Below, piece by piece: positions 10,672 to 24,911 of a stretch of DNA of 64,000 nucleotides (within the stretch, counting starts at the first letter, position 1; every line of letters begins with the position of its first letter). The position numbers and the translations under genes were made by a program. Location: positions 7,540,501-7,604,500 of the forward strand of contig NC_092580.1 in the NCBI RefSeq assembly GCF_037975245.1, written 5' to 3'. The notes beneath the pieces are model-generated. The model worked only from the letters and a program-made list of their open reading frames with translations, had not been told where the DNA came from and did no database searches. The DNA is from Apostichopus japonicus (lineage: Eukaryota > Echinodermata > Holothuroidea > Aspidochirotida > Stichopodidae).

Positions 10672-13600
10672 ATGGCATCAGAAGTACAAAGCGTTGAGAC
10701 TGAAGATGCACCATCGTCTGATGTCGTTGAATCAGAGGGGTTTGTGGAAACAGAGGATGCTTCCTCTGAACTAGAAGTAGATGGAGGTCTATTGAGCTCT
10801 ACCCCCTCCTCTGTACCCTTCCAGGGACCCCTGGTCGGCCAGTTGGACCAATTGATGACAGTCATCCAGACATACAGGAAGGAGAATAATGATCTGAGAA
10901 GTAAGAATTCGGAGAAAGGGTGAAACGTTTTATCTGTTGTATTGTATTTCAAAGTACTACTCAAAATTTGGCAAACTGCTACACAAGTTTAACAGTGTGT
11001 TAGTAGTTTTCACTACAGTTTAGTATGATGAAAGTTCATCCTCTCTAAGTTTGTAAATGCGAATGTATATGTTAACTCCAAATTATTAGCTAGGATAAAA
11101 ACATTGGTGGTTCTGTCCATTTCCCATAATCCCACTTGTAACAACATGAATATTGACATCTCAGTGTTGTATATATCGATCATGCTTGTGTCGTCAACAT
11201 TCGCTTGCTAGCTCTTGTCTGTATTGTGAATGGTTGTAAAATGCTGGTGAGACCATTTGGTTTAATTAGACATGTCGTTAGTTGGTGTTATCTTCTTTAA
11301 AGGAGATAAATGATGTATCCTGGAAACATAAAAAATCACCAGGATTAGGAGCCATTGTAAGATCCTCTTAGGGAGACTCCATTCAGCAAGCAGAGGGATC
11401 AGGAGAGTGGGAGGGTGGTGGGATTATTTGCTCTAACACTTCAGCGCAAATCTTTTCCCCTTGGAATTCTACTGGCTTTTCCAATAGTTTATAGCTTACA
11501 AGAATTTATTTCCAGAATGTTGGCCAGCTATCCTTTAGAAACTAACAAATTGTTTGAAGAAACAATTTTTAATTGAGCAAGCTGTATTTAAGACTCTAAT
11601 TAATTAACTAATCTATGTTTTGATTCATTAAGTTATGTGAGTAGTAGCTTTACTTAAAGTGACTATACACTGTGAAGAAGTAGATTGAAACATCGTTCAA
11701 TGTCACCATTATACCTTGAAAGAATTTCTCCAGCAACTGACTACAAGTGGAGCACAACTTTGTCTGACAGCTTTGGCCATCATGGAAGTTGAGTAGATGT
11801 ATGAGTTCTTCCAAATCTACCATAAAATTAAGACACAAAAGTGCAGATGTTGGAGTGATCATAAAGACTCATTTAACCAATTCCTGAAGGAAAAAAAAAA
11901 ACACTTACAGGGTTTTCATGTTATCATACATAGGTAAAGTGGTGATGGGTTGAAGTTTTGAAATTTTGATTCCATTCTATATTTCTTTTTTCTTTTTTTT
12001 GTATTAAGATCAATTGAGTAATCAAAACATGACAATACAACACAAATCAAAGAACTTGGAACAGATCAGTGAGAACTATCGTCTATACGATGAAACCTTG
12101 AAGAAGAAATATCAGGAGACGGCCCAGAAGTTCAAAGCCCTTCGAGAAGAGAACAAAACGTTAAAGGATGAAATAGTAAGGGATTGTTTTGCTATATTGT
12201 TTTCCTTTTCGTCTCTCTCTGTCTGCTGCGCTCTGGTTAGATACGCAGATGTGACATTTTGTCTGTTCTCTGGTTAGATCTGCAGATGTGACATGTTATG
12301 TTTCCCAACCAAAATATTACATGCAGTAACACCGTTTCAATGTGTCTGTGTGCTGTATTGAGATATATGTCCCACATATGAAGTTTAGAACTATAGCAGG
12401 ACAGCTCATTGCAGTTTGGGTTACGAGAGTTTACAGGCTTGTATTAAGGATAGCCCATCTCATATGACTTTGCAACAGTCAACCCCTGGTCATTGGTAAC
12501 AGTTCACACCCACTTGTGCAAAATACAAACAGTTGCTACCGGGGCACTTGAGTGCGCCGTGTCTACATGTCCCTTGGGGGACTTCCAATAGGGTGCAGCC
12601 CAGCAAGTTACCTCATAGGTCCCCATGTATTATACACGTGCAGGGGGAAGATAAAGTGCCTAGCCGGAGGAAAAACGTAATCCTGCAATGCTTTGATCGC
12701 ATTTCCATTAGACCACCAGGCTCCATAAAGACTTATTTGCTACTTTAATTTACACAACATAGCAGTTCCTTGAAGAATAAGATGATTACATATCTTTGAG
12801 CATAGAAGAAGTACCCCATTCCCAATGGAGTAACCCCTCCTTGTTATGATATTTTCATTTGGTGAAGTTGAGATGACCGGGGACATTTGTACACAGTGTA
12901 CCCTCAACAGTATATCCTATCTTACCACATAAAACTTGCCTTCGTGTATGTGTAACACCAAAATGTTAAATTTCATAAAGGTATACTTTTAAGTCAAGGA
13001 TGTGATACAAAAAAATGTGATAATTTAGTCCTGTAATTTTTAAAACAGATTTGGGGCAAGTTGCTCCATTTTCAAACCTCAGTGCTCTCTGATCTGTACT
13101 TAAACTGATTTTAAATCTTTGTTAAACATGTCCATTTGTATGTAACAACTTATTATTTATCTTTAATGGAACAGAATAATTTGAAGCAGGGCAAAACTAC
13201 AGAAAAGAATGGTGAACATTTGAAAGAAGAGGAGGGAGGGAATTCACTGCAAAGCTGGATAACGATAAATGTGGAGACAGAATCTCAACAGAAAGAACAT
13301 TCAACTGCAGGTAAGTTTGCAGGCAAGGATCAATCGGAAAGCTATTTTTAAACAGGCTAATTAGCCATATTTCACCCAAAAATTTGTGTAATAATTGAAG
13401 GCTGCCAGGAGAAATAGGTCAACCGATCAACCAACTGTAACCATCTGTAATTGACTGTATTCAGCTCTTGATCAACATTTTAAAACCAACTCAGGATTAT
13501 TATACAAGTTGAGTGACATGGTTGATGCCCACAAGGGATTTCTACAAATCTTTGCTGGTTCTCACTGAATTCTTAGACAAAATTAACTCACTTTGCTCTA

Positions 13601-16600
13601 CGTTAGTCAGATAGTTACAGTATTTTGAAGTTTGAGCAAGCTGTATGGCAAGGAATCACAAAGCCAACTGGCTCTCTGGTTATTGAAACGCAAACTGGCT
13701 TTTTAATCGTTTTTGTTTCGTCTGATCAAAGTTGAGACATACAATTTAAGGAAAAAGGTGATTAAAGTATTGACTACACTGTGGAGATGATGGTCATCGA
13801 AAGAATGTGGTTCCATTTTTAGTCCAGTGTCTGTGAATTGCATAATACTGTGATGAATTATTTCTTTCCAAAAATATTGCCACATTCCAAAGCTAACTTA
13901 AAGCTAGTGTATGTTTGATACAACGCATTTTGTACCTAGTGGAGAAGTGCAAAGGGTTATTCTCGATGGGAACATTTCCCAAGAATTAGAAAAGTGCATA
14001 ACTATGTCATTTGTCTGAATTTTGTGGTCTCTTGCAATATTTTCCCCTCCATATTTGTCAATAGTACTTCATTTTTCATTTGCCTATATTTCCTACATTT
14101 TTAGAGCAAATTATAGAATTTTTAACTCCTTACAAGATAACTGTATAAAATTTTTGAAGGATGTTTAAAGGGAGTGAAGACTCGCGAACAAAGAAACGTC
14201 TGATGGCGGTATAAATCTGATCTAGTTTTGAACGAGATGTAACAGAAGTGTTTGACACCGCCATGGATCCCAGAAATACACACGCAGCTTGCTACCGTCG
14301 GTAATTAGACACTAGTGTACAGTCAATACATGCAGCTTACGGTCAATACCCACAGCACAGTTTACATAGCAGCAATGGACATCTCAGCAGGGAGTTGTTA
14401 TGGAACTCCCTGATCTCAGGTCCAGATAAAAAGATAAACAAGGTATCACATTTCATTACCAGTTGTCTGTATTTTGTAGCGACAAGATGAAAACTTCACT
14501 TGCAAGCAACGGAAAGTTAACTTTTTTCGGAGGGCAGCACGCGGTTTGGGGCGAGTCTTCAATGCCTTTAAGTTTTGGAACTGCTGCCTATTATTATTAC
14601 CTTTTGTTTTTCGTAGACTACAGAAAACTAAAATCTCAACTCAATGCCGAACAAGAAAAGACGGCCGAAGTTACTGGCGAACTACAGAAGACGAAAGCCA
14701 CCAAAGAGACGTTGGAAGCCAAGCTGACCACGGCTACGAACGAAATTTCGAAGATGAAAGATGAGAAAAAGAAAGAGATCCAAGATCTTCGAACATCACT
14801 GGTGAACCTTTCTTCTTTTATCTGACTTTTTGCAGTTTGCAGATTAAAATTATTCCAGATAAAATAGCTCCCGTTGATTCTCCAGTATGAGGGGCAGTAT
14901 CGTTAGCTCTGTTAATCTACTTTACAAACAGTGAGGGGTGGGAGGTAGGTAGAGTTAGTGGATCATGTGACATTGTATGAGGTGTCACACCAAGGTGGAT
15001 CCTCTGTGCATTCTGCACCTCAAATTTCAGTATTTGAAAGTTCTTCAACATCAGGGCATGTTTCCTGACATGTTTTGGTCTCGATGATAATCGTAACCTT
15101 TGCATTCATAATGGCGTGCCTGCGTGTGCGTGCGTGTGCGCGTGTGCGCGTGTGCATGAGTTTGTGATGGCCAGCTTGTAAACATGATATCTCAAGAAGC
15201 ATTTTTATTTTACATCATTTTAGATGTGCCCATTGCTGCCATTCCTAATATGCTAAAATGCCAATGTGAAGTAAAAGGCCTTCACTTTGGATTCAAAACC
15301 TAGGCAGCAGACTGTACAAACAAGGCTATGAGAATTTGTTGTGTAATTTTAGCTAAAATATTCTCCAAAGTGTTTATATGACCAATTTTTTTTTTTTTTC
15401 TTTCTTGTAACTTTTCTCTTGCAGGGAAAGGAATTGAATGGATACAAAAAACAGGTCGACTCGCTGATCACAGAACTCGCAGAGTGTAAGCGGAACTTGG
15501 TTCTCCACGGTAGAAAAGTGCAGGAACTCCATGATGCAAACCTACAGTTTGATGAAGTGTAAGTTTTTTTTTGGCTATGGGGGAATGGGTGGGGGTCGAA
15601 TGGGTCAGGGATAGAGGGGAGAAGGTGTAGGGGAAGAGGTTTGATGAGGGAGGCATAGAGGGGAGAAGGTGTAGGGGAATAGGTGGGGGTTGGATGGGGG
15701 AGGGATAGATGGGAAGATGTAGGGGAAGGGGTTGGAAGGGGGAGGGATAGGGGAGACAATTTAGGGGAAGGTGTTGGAGTTGGATGGGGGAGGGATAGAG
15801 GGGAGAAGGTGTAGGGGTAGGGGTTGATGGGGGAGGAATAGAGGGGAGCAGGTGTAGGGGAAAAGTTGGGAGTTGGATGGGTGAGGGATAGAGGGAGAAG
15901 GTGTTGGGGAAGGGTTTTGATGGGGGAGGCATAGAAGAGAGTAGTTGTAGGGGAAGGGGTTGGATGGAGAGGGATAGAGGGAGAAAGGTGTATGTGAGGA
16001 GAGGGTGGAAAAGGTGAATAGAGGCTTTGTCGTTCTACGCGATGAAGATGAATCAAGAAGGAAGTAAGACAAGATTTCACTCCAGAGTTTGTTCATTGAG
16101 CTGTCAAGCTGGCATTTTGTGACACAAAGCAAATGTAGGAAAACAAATGTAAGGCTAAATTGTCGTGCAATAACCGATCTTTAAATTCTTGATTACGACA
16201 GGAATTCTGCGTACCATAGCAAGTTAGCCATGTACGAAGAAGAACTAAAGAAGAGAGATGTGTACAATGAGCAGATGAAACAGCAATTTAGACAAGTCAA
16301 CCAAACGTTAGCAGCCGAAAGGTGAGTACATTATTTTCGTAGTAATACCACATTTTCTGCTTGCATTTGTGTCTCGGTTTATTTTGTCTTCTCTCTTGAC
16401 CGATGATGTCATTTTTGTCTTCTTTTCTAATTCATTGATAAATTGAGCATGTGGTTCTTACTGTAGATGGAGTGAACTACACTGCCATATTTTCTAGCAG
16501 CTTATCATCAAAGAACGCGTTGATTGAGAAAGTCTGGTAAATGCATTTTAAGTAAAAACCTTTGATCCTTCTCATGTTGAATTTACACCAGATAAAGGAA

Positions 16601-19600
16601 AATATTCAGGTTTAAAATATTTATCTACACTTTGTTTGGAGTCTATGCTCCAATGTTTATTGGAAGGGATTTAATGTTTCATATATTTATATTTGTTCTA
16701 TCACAACATAAGTATGACATATGACATAGAAGGAGATAAGAAACAAAACTTGTGAAAGGAAGCGTACTAAAACACCCTATAGGTGATTGTCGAGTAGTTA
16801 CACTCCCTGAAAAAATACAGAACTTTTCAATTTACAAAAGAGAACCAAAAAAACAGAAAAAAAAACAGAACCACCCCTTCCTCTCCCTTCCCTCACCCCA
16901 TTCCCCCCAGTTTCATTCGTAGTTCTAGTACATGTTGATGAAGTGCTTTTGTAAGCTTTTTCTAGCAACTCAAGAAGGCATCACCTTTAAAGTGAAAGGT
17001 AGGGATAGTCGAGAGGAACCAATTTCATTTGACAGACGAAAGAGGAACTTATTTTAAAGCAGCCTGTTGAAATTCTTATGTACCATATATGAGATAACAA
17101 CAACAAGTAGTCATGGTTTTGTACCAGATGTGAGACTTGAAGCAAACAGGTGTGATTTTCACAGAAGCACCCTATCAAAATTTACATTTCTTTTCTGCTC
17201 TTCTGCCAAATTTAATTACAAATTTTCTACTTTAAAGTTTGCCATGGTTTTCAGTATGAAAACACTACCATCATTTCTATACTGCTAACTTCATATCCCC
17301 TTTGGGGAATTTGAAAACCTTATCCAATCCAAGATCAAAATAATAGAGTCATAAATAAAAGTCATAAAATAGAGTAAAACGAAGCAATTTTCCTGTCAGT
17401 GTGCGGCTGTGACATCATACTTGTTGCTTCCCTTATCGTCCAAACTGTGCAAATTTCACCAGGATGCTTAGAATACATCCCGCTTTCGTCAGTGGTCAAT
17501 ATTCCTCTGGACTGGCCTTTTATAATCCTCCAAGAAGATCAGATGCCTACGAGAAGATCTTATAAATTGACCCAAAAAAATTACAAGTTCTTTTTCATGT
17601 GCTTTATATTTCAGACAGGAAAAGGAAGATTTGGAAAGCAAGAATAGTCGAGTACAAGAAGCCCTCCGACTTGCTAACAAACAGGTGAGGACTAGGGATA
17701 CACTAACTGGGGTTGTACAGGAACCCTGCAGTATTATAATGTATGTATGTATTTATTTTAGATCCTCCTGCAAGCAAGAACTCGTGGAGAAGCCTCGTTG
17801 GCTTATCAAAGCCGCAAGCCGACCGAAGTCAGTCTCTTAGAATGGTTTTTCCATTCCCAGAAAATGCTGCATTTGTCTTCCCTTTCTGCCTGTGAACAGC
17901 AGTGTTGAAACATTGCTACGAAATATACCGGCAGCACTTGTTGTAGGTACAGTGTCAAAACGATGGTGCTGAGGGGGCTGCAGCCTACTGCAGCCTTGCT
18001 GCATAGGACACAATCTGTTTTGCTTCAGTTTTACACAATAGGCGCTGCTGGTCTGCAGCGACAATATCTATGGTTTGATATTGATGCAGCCTTGCTTCAG
18101 GGGGTTTATGCAAGTTGCTGCAGCTTTTCTTTTTGATATGCATTATTTTACATTCATCCATTTACAGGGATGGGGGCAGGAAGGGGGGTTGGGGTGGGGT
18201 TGGGGAGGGGTGCGATGGCACAGTGAAACTTTGTAGTTTATTCAAATGCAGTAACACTCGAGGATGTACCTACTGCTGTGACAAAAATAGCCATATTATA
18301 ATATATTTGTATTGAAATATACAGATCAGAAAGTTCTAAATTGTGAGTTGTAAATCTCTGTTGGTGAACTATCTTTTTGTTAATCTTGAAGGAATACATA
18401 CTTCATGTGTTCAGTTGTTATATGGCCACGTTAACAGGCTTTGCAAAGCTTCTGACAGACCTCAGGAAATTTGCATAAGGGTTACAGTTTGCCCGGCTGT
18501 AATTTTACTTGTTCCAAGCACAATATTTATGCTCCCTTTTGGAAGTTACAAATTTGCATAACAATAGCTGATAGATGTAGTGCGAGTCAAGGTTACTTCT
18601 GTGTGGAATACACAATAAGACCCACATTGCACAGACACTTATATTGCAAGGTTGTGTATTCCTTCTAACACACGTTGAACCTTGTAATACTAAGTATCCT
18701 ACAAGATAACATCTATAGACACATAGAAGTGTTCTGGCATTCCCACCATGTTGATATGTCCTTTGTGTTTCATCTACATAGACATATTGAACTTTATCAT
18801 ACTAAGTATCCAACACTTCTATACACACATAGAAGTACTCTGGCATTCCGACCATGTTGATATGTCCTTTGTGTTTCATCTACATAGACACATTGAACCT
18901 TATCATAGTATTAAAGTATCCTACATGATAACATCTATACACACATTGAAGGGTTCTGGCATTCCCACCATGTTGATATGTCCTTCCTTGTGTTCCATCT
19001 ACATAGACACATTGAACCTTATCATACTAAGTATCCAACACTTCTATACACACATAGAAGTACTCTGGCCTTCCGACCATGTTAATATGTCCTTTGTGTT
19101 TCATCTACATAAACATGTTGAACCTTGTAATACTAAGTATCCTACATGATAACATCTATACACACATAGAAGTGTTCTGGCATTCCCACCATGTTGATAT
19201 GTCCTTTGTGTTTCATCTACATAGAGTGTGGACAGTCGTCGTGAACAGGACAGTTTGACAGCCAGAATCGTCTCCATGGAAGAATCGTTAGACATCAGAA
19301 ACAATAAGTTAAAAGCAGCAGAAGACTCCATACAGTTATTAAGGGCACAGGTACAGTAAAGCTTTGGGGTTCCAGGTGTAATTGAGTTATTAAGAGCACA
19401 GGTACATTAAAGCTTTGTGGGTCCAGTCGTTATTGGGGTTGTAAGCAAGAATCAGGGCCACTGATAAAAATGGAAGTAGGGTCATGGTAGGTTAAATAGT
19501 TAGGGCACAGGTAATAATTAAGGGCACATGAAATTAGTAGGGGTCTGTGTTACAGTTTGGGTCCCACTTAATACAGGTTTATACAGGTTTTTGATACAGG

Positions 19601-21294
19601 TTATAATTTGGGGAATAGTTAATTATTTGCAATGCAGGTACCCATAGAATAATTATAAAGTCACAAATAATACTGCATAGGTAGCTGTTAGGGACCCATG
19701 TAATAATTTTGAAGTCACAAATAATACTGCATAGGTAACTGTTAGGGACCCATGGAATAACTATAAAGTCACAAATAATGCTGAAGATCGGATATCAATT
19801 TGGTGTTGTCCCCAAGTTAGTTTTTGTACTCCGTGGTTTAGTTCACATGGTGAGCTTTGCATGGCAACCAGTTCTACCATGAAAATGTAGTTCTTGCAAA
19901 AAAGTTAATATCAAACAGAAATGTCAAAGATATCAAAGAAAAGTTGGTCATATTGCTGAAATTTATGTAATGAAAGGTCAGAATGTTAATTTTTTCCCCC
20001 TCTTGATTTATTTGTCTTTTTATAAAAAAAATTTCCTCTTCTGCTTTCAGCTCAATCAATATCAGCACGATTTTGGCAACGAGAGAATAGCGAGAGAGCA
20101 AATACACCAGGAGTCCCAGGAGAAAGGACTCAAACTGGAAAATCTAAGGAAGGAAAATGATGAACTTAAAAATATGGTCCAAAAATATACTGAGGCCCAG
20201 ATGCAGCGGTTGAGCAGTCAGTACAGCAACCCCAACACAACCTCGCCTGTCTCACCCACGAGTCCATATCATCATGGAACGGGACTCTATGGAGGAGGAG
20301 GAGGATTGGGAGGAGGAGGAGGAGGATTAGGAGGAGTAGGAGGAGGAGGAGGAGGGCAGACTTACAACTATCGTGGTGGTGAACATCCCAGCATGGGATC
20401 ATACAGTAGGGGACAAGTGCAACCTATGAATACAGAAGAAAGCCAGGTAGGTTTCTGCAGCTTTTTGATATGAGAGAGACAAATGGGATGGGGGGTGGGG
20501 GTGAGGATAGGGGAAGATATGGGGTTGGGGGGGTAGTGGATATGATGGAGTCAGAGGCCAATATATTCTGGCCTGTCAGAAAGTAGTCTTGAGTCTGAGA
20601 TACATCCCTGATTAATAGTCAAGGAAATTAATTGCTGGTCTCTCAGAAGTGGACCTGACACTGTGTCATAGTGTCCGCCCTACATCCCTGATTTACAGTC
20701 CAGGACATCTCAATTAAGTGCTGGTCTCTCAAAAGTGGACCTGACACTGTGTCATAGTGTCCGCCCTACATCCCTGATTTACAGTCCAGGACATCTCAAT
20801 TAAGTGCTGGTCTCTCAAAAGTGGACCTGAGCTGGTGTCATATTGTCCACCCTACATCCCTGATTTTTAGTCCAGAACATCTCAATTAAGTGCTGGTCTC
20901 TCAGGAATGGACAACACTGTTATCATTAGCATGGGATTGTAAACTTTTGCAAACCTTGTGAAAGAAACATTTCTCTGTATCTCTGGAATAAATTCCCAAT
21001 TTACTATAGTCTATTTCTAATGCAGTGTTGTGATGTTAGTGGTACAATTCTCATTGTTAATGAGTCATTCACCATTTTGTTCATTCTGTTCATTTGGTAG
21101 CAGGATAGAGATCCAGAAGGGGGGGGGGGGTGGGGTGTTGGGTATGATGGTACGAGCCTACTCATTGATTGCACTAATTCTTTTTGCAATTTGTTTGTCC
21201 ACAGCAACAGACGCACCAATGCCCCATGTGTTCTGAATTCTTTTGGGAAGCAGAATCTTTACGCATTCATTGTAATTCTCATTTTGACAACTGA
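10672..21294 (+). CDS. NEMO/optineurin-family ubiquitin-binding coiled-coil adaptor, ten coding exons
   Basis: Exons 10672-10900, 12009-12175, 13175-13310, 14617-14801, 15425-15558, 16202-16321, 17615-17684, 19225-19350, 20051-20446 and 21205-21294 join in frame at GT-AG sites into 550 aa. Residues 1-55 are acidic and Ser-rich; ~57-390 are coiled coil. Exon 9 opens with the UBAN-like motif DFGNERIAREQIHQE (~396-410), matching the DF..ER..RE core that binds linear/K63 ubiquitin in NEMO, optineurin and ABINs. Then come a Pro/Ser linker and a poly-Gly tract (~470-492). The last 29 aa hold a zinc finger, C-x2-C-x12-H-x3-H (C527, C530, H543, H547), with the same spacing as the NEMO/optineurin C-terminal finger. 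Known vertebrate members act in NF-kB signalling or selective autophagy; which role applies here is not visible. The length is closer to optineurin than NEMO. Exon 3 is needed: skipping it brings a stop immediately. No upstream in-frame stop was checked, so the start is provisional. Confidence 0.85.
12480..12740 (-). mobile_element. tRNA-derived SINE, diverged copy, in intron 2
   Basis: On the minus strand a tRNA-like head (GTGGTCTAATGG as a box A relic and GCATTGCAGGATTACG around the box B position) is followed by GGCACTTTATCTT and a TATAATACATGGGGACCTA segment. These occur in the same order as in the SINE at 45930-46241. Divergence is high and the tail is poorly defined. Confidence 0.55.
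13545..13660. repeat. Dispersed repeat, copy at 53868-53985
   Basis: Shares 'aattaactcactt.gctctac.t.agtcagatagt' and 'atggcaag.aatcaca' with 53868-53985 in the same orientation. Found only by comparison inside the window; class unknown. Confidence 0.6.
14169..14300. mobile_element. Partial TTAA-type MITE in intron 3
   Basis: Starts AGGGAGTGAAGACT next to TTAA (14165-14168). Its body is homologous, in opposite orientation, to the complete 167-bp element at 26479-26645. The far end is missing, so this copy is truncated. Confidence 0.65.
15117..15165. repeat. Alternating (GT)/(GC) tract
   Basis: Purine-pyrimidine alternation dominated by GCGTGTGCG units in intron 4. Sequences of this type can adopt Z-DNA; no function is implied. 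Confidence 0.75.
15565..16005. repeat. Polypurine (GGGGA-rich) minisatellite in intron 5
   Basis: About 440 bp of irregular tandem units built around GGGAGGGATAGAGGGGAGAA and GGTGTAGGGGAAGGGGTTGG, nearly free of C on the + strand. It produces long Pro/Ser-rich antisense open frames (15349-16132) that are artefacts. Confidence 0.9.
17320..17520. repeat. Dispersed repeat, copy at 37010-37250
   Basis: Shares 'ccttatccaatccaagat.aaaa', 'ctgtcagtg.....ctgtgaca' and 'caggatgct.agaat.....cc' with 37010-37250 in the same order and orientation. Class unknown. Confidence 0.6.
18661..19224. repeat. ~106-119 bp tandem repeat ending at exon 8 acceptor
   Basis: About five units in intron 7. Each carries ACTAAGTATCC, ATCTATACACACATAGAAG, TCTGGCATTCCCACCATG and TTGTGTTTCATCTACATAG. 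The last motif is a 3' splice site, and the final copy (19208-19224) is the acceptor of exon 8. Earlier copies end at 18781, 18887 and 19006 with AG retained; the one at ~19110 has AG changed to AA. Confidence 0.9.
19331..19440. repeat. Direct duplication of exon 8 donor
   Basis: AGTTATTAAGGGCACAG|GTACAGTAAAGCTTTGG (exon 8 end and donor) is repeated ~55 bp downstream as AGTTATTAAGAGCACAG|GTACATTAAAGCTTTG. Further decayed 'agggcacaggtaa' copies lie near 19502-19520. Confidence 0.85.
19615..19780. repeat. ~60-bp tandem repeat in intron 8
   Basis: Three imperfect units carrying 'gggacccatg.aataat' followed by 'aagtcacaaataatactgcataggta', in direct orientation. Confidence 0.75.
20585..20910. 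repeat. ~86-bp tandem repeat in intron 9
   Basis: Nearly four direct units with CCGCCCTACATCCCTGAT, AGTCCAGGACATCTCAATTA and GTGCTGGTCTCTCAAAAGTG. Spacing of the CCGCCC motif is 87 then 85 bp. Confidence 0.9.
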
Positions 21295-24848
<3,554 letters not shown>

Positions 24849-24911
24849 CAGTGGCGGAGCTAGGGGGTCAGGAGGGGCGAGAATGGTCTGTAGGGGCGCT
24901 AACGACACTAT

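Noticed and set aside
15349-16132. Pro/Ser/Leu-rich antisense open frames of up to 243 codons
   Set aside because: They read the polypurine minisatellite in several frames, and real exon 5 lies on the opposite strand within the same span.
18675-19149. His/Ile-rich open frames of 61-133 codons
   Set aside because: They read the intron 7 tandem repeat.
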